Of a stretch of 64,000 nucleotides of DNA, positions 63,975-64,000 are shown in pieces. Position 1 is the stretch's first letter, and every line of letters starts with the position of its first letter. The notes below the pieces were generated by a model. The model had not been told where the DNA came from. It searched no databases and saw only the letters and a list, made by a program, of their open reading frames with translations. The position numbers and the translations under genes are program-made. Source of the DNA: Clostridia bacterium (GTDB taxonomy: Bacteria > Bacillota > Clostridia > Oscillospirales > CAG-272); the NCBI GenBank assembly GCA_017416185.1, contig JAFQDF010000005.1, positions 44,656 to 108,655 of the forward strand, in the 5' to 3' direction.

Positions 63975-64000
63975 CTATTCACTATTCACTATTCACTATT
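63975..64000. repeat. Heptanucleotide repeats, CTATTCA family, cut by window edge
   Basis: Three perfect units CTATTCA and a partial fourth (CTATT) run to the last base of the window. A fourth distinct heptamer family. Confidence 0.8.

Overview
The window looks like a chromosomal segment of a moderate-GC clostridial Firmicute, most likely an Oscillospiraceae/Ruminococcaceae-type gut or rumen bacterium. The reasons are the families seen: a SipW-type signal peptidase with TasA/camelysin-like proteins, InlB-type repeats, S-layer homology (SLH) proteins, BspA-type leucine-rich repeats, SfsA, RF1 of clostridial type, purine-rich Shine-Dalgarno sequences, strong sigma-A promoters and two perfect Spo0A boxes. 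TGA is used as a stop (aroB, aroC), so the standard bacterial code applies. This placement is inference; no rRNA is present.

Layout. 1-11220: a minus-strand operon running from a 1738-residue InlB-repeat surface protein through a degenerate EAL protein, a membrane-anchored TasA-like protein, a secreted TasA/camelysin-like protein and a SipW-type signal peptidase to a membrane McrB-like AAA+ ATPase and an unknown gene cut by the window edge. 11285-15940: housekeeping genes (PurF paralogue, sfsA, a small gene with Spo0A boxes, an ACT-domain gene, rtcB). 16000-23735: the aromatic amino acid operon aroF-tyrA-aroB-aroA-aroC-pheA-aroE/K, preceded by a Phe/Tyr-rich leader peptide and an intrinsic terminator, so apparently controlled by attenuation; aroQ lies apart at 25686-26123, completing the shikimate pathway. 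23734-27583: a zinc-ribbon membrane protein, a promoter-terminator unit that may be a small RNA, a serine recombinase with an unusual array of hairpins, aroQ and an SLH protein. 27879-28508: hemolysin III family.

28648-63888 is dominated by six very large secreted proteins. They differ at the N-terminus (CHAP amidase with InlB repeats, helical plus beta-roll, InlB with Cys-pair repeats, two BspA-type LRR proteins, GH18 hydrolase) but all end in the same 255-350 residue module of three or four divergent ~75-95 residue repeats, with no LPXTG or SLH anchor. I regard this module as the best candidate for an undescribed sorting, anchoring or partner-binding system. Within this stretch sit a housekeeping operon (prfA, sua5, parC), a CAT/E2-like protein, tRNA-Glu and, at 53743-59746, a regulatory block: a 12-TM LuxR-type regulator, a small LuxR-type regulator and a five-gene operon (regulator, zinc ribbon, SLH protein, lipoprotein, DUF4870-like). 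A 15-bp dyad, GGTAGT-N3-ACTACC, sits at both regulator genes and upstream of the promoter of the neighbouring LRR gene.

Other cross-cutting signals are heptanucleotide tandem repeats of at least four sequence families in intergenic gaps (2046-2210, 4938-5029, 44023-44212, 45382-45409, 63975-64000), and one in-frame TGA that replaces a conserved Trp codon in the CHAP/InlB gene.
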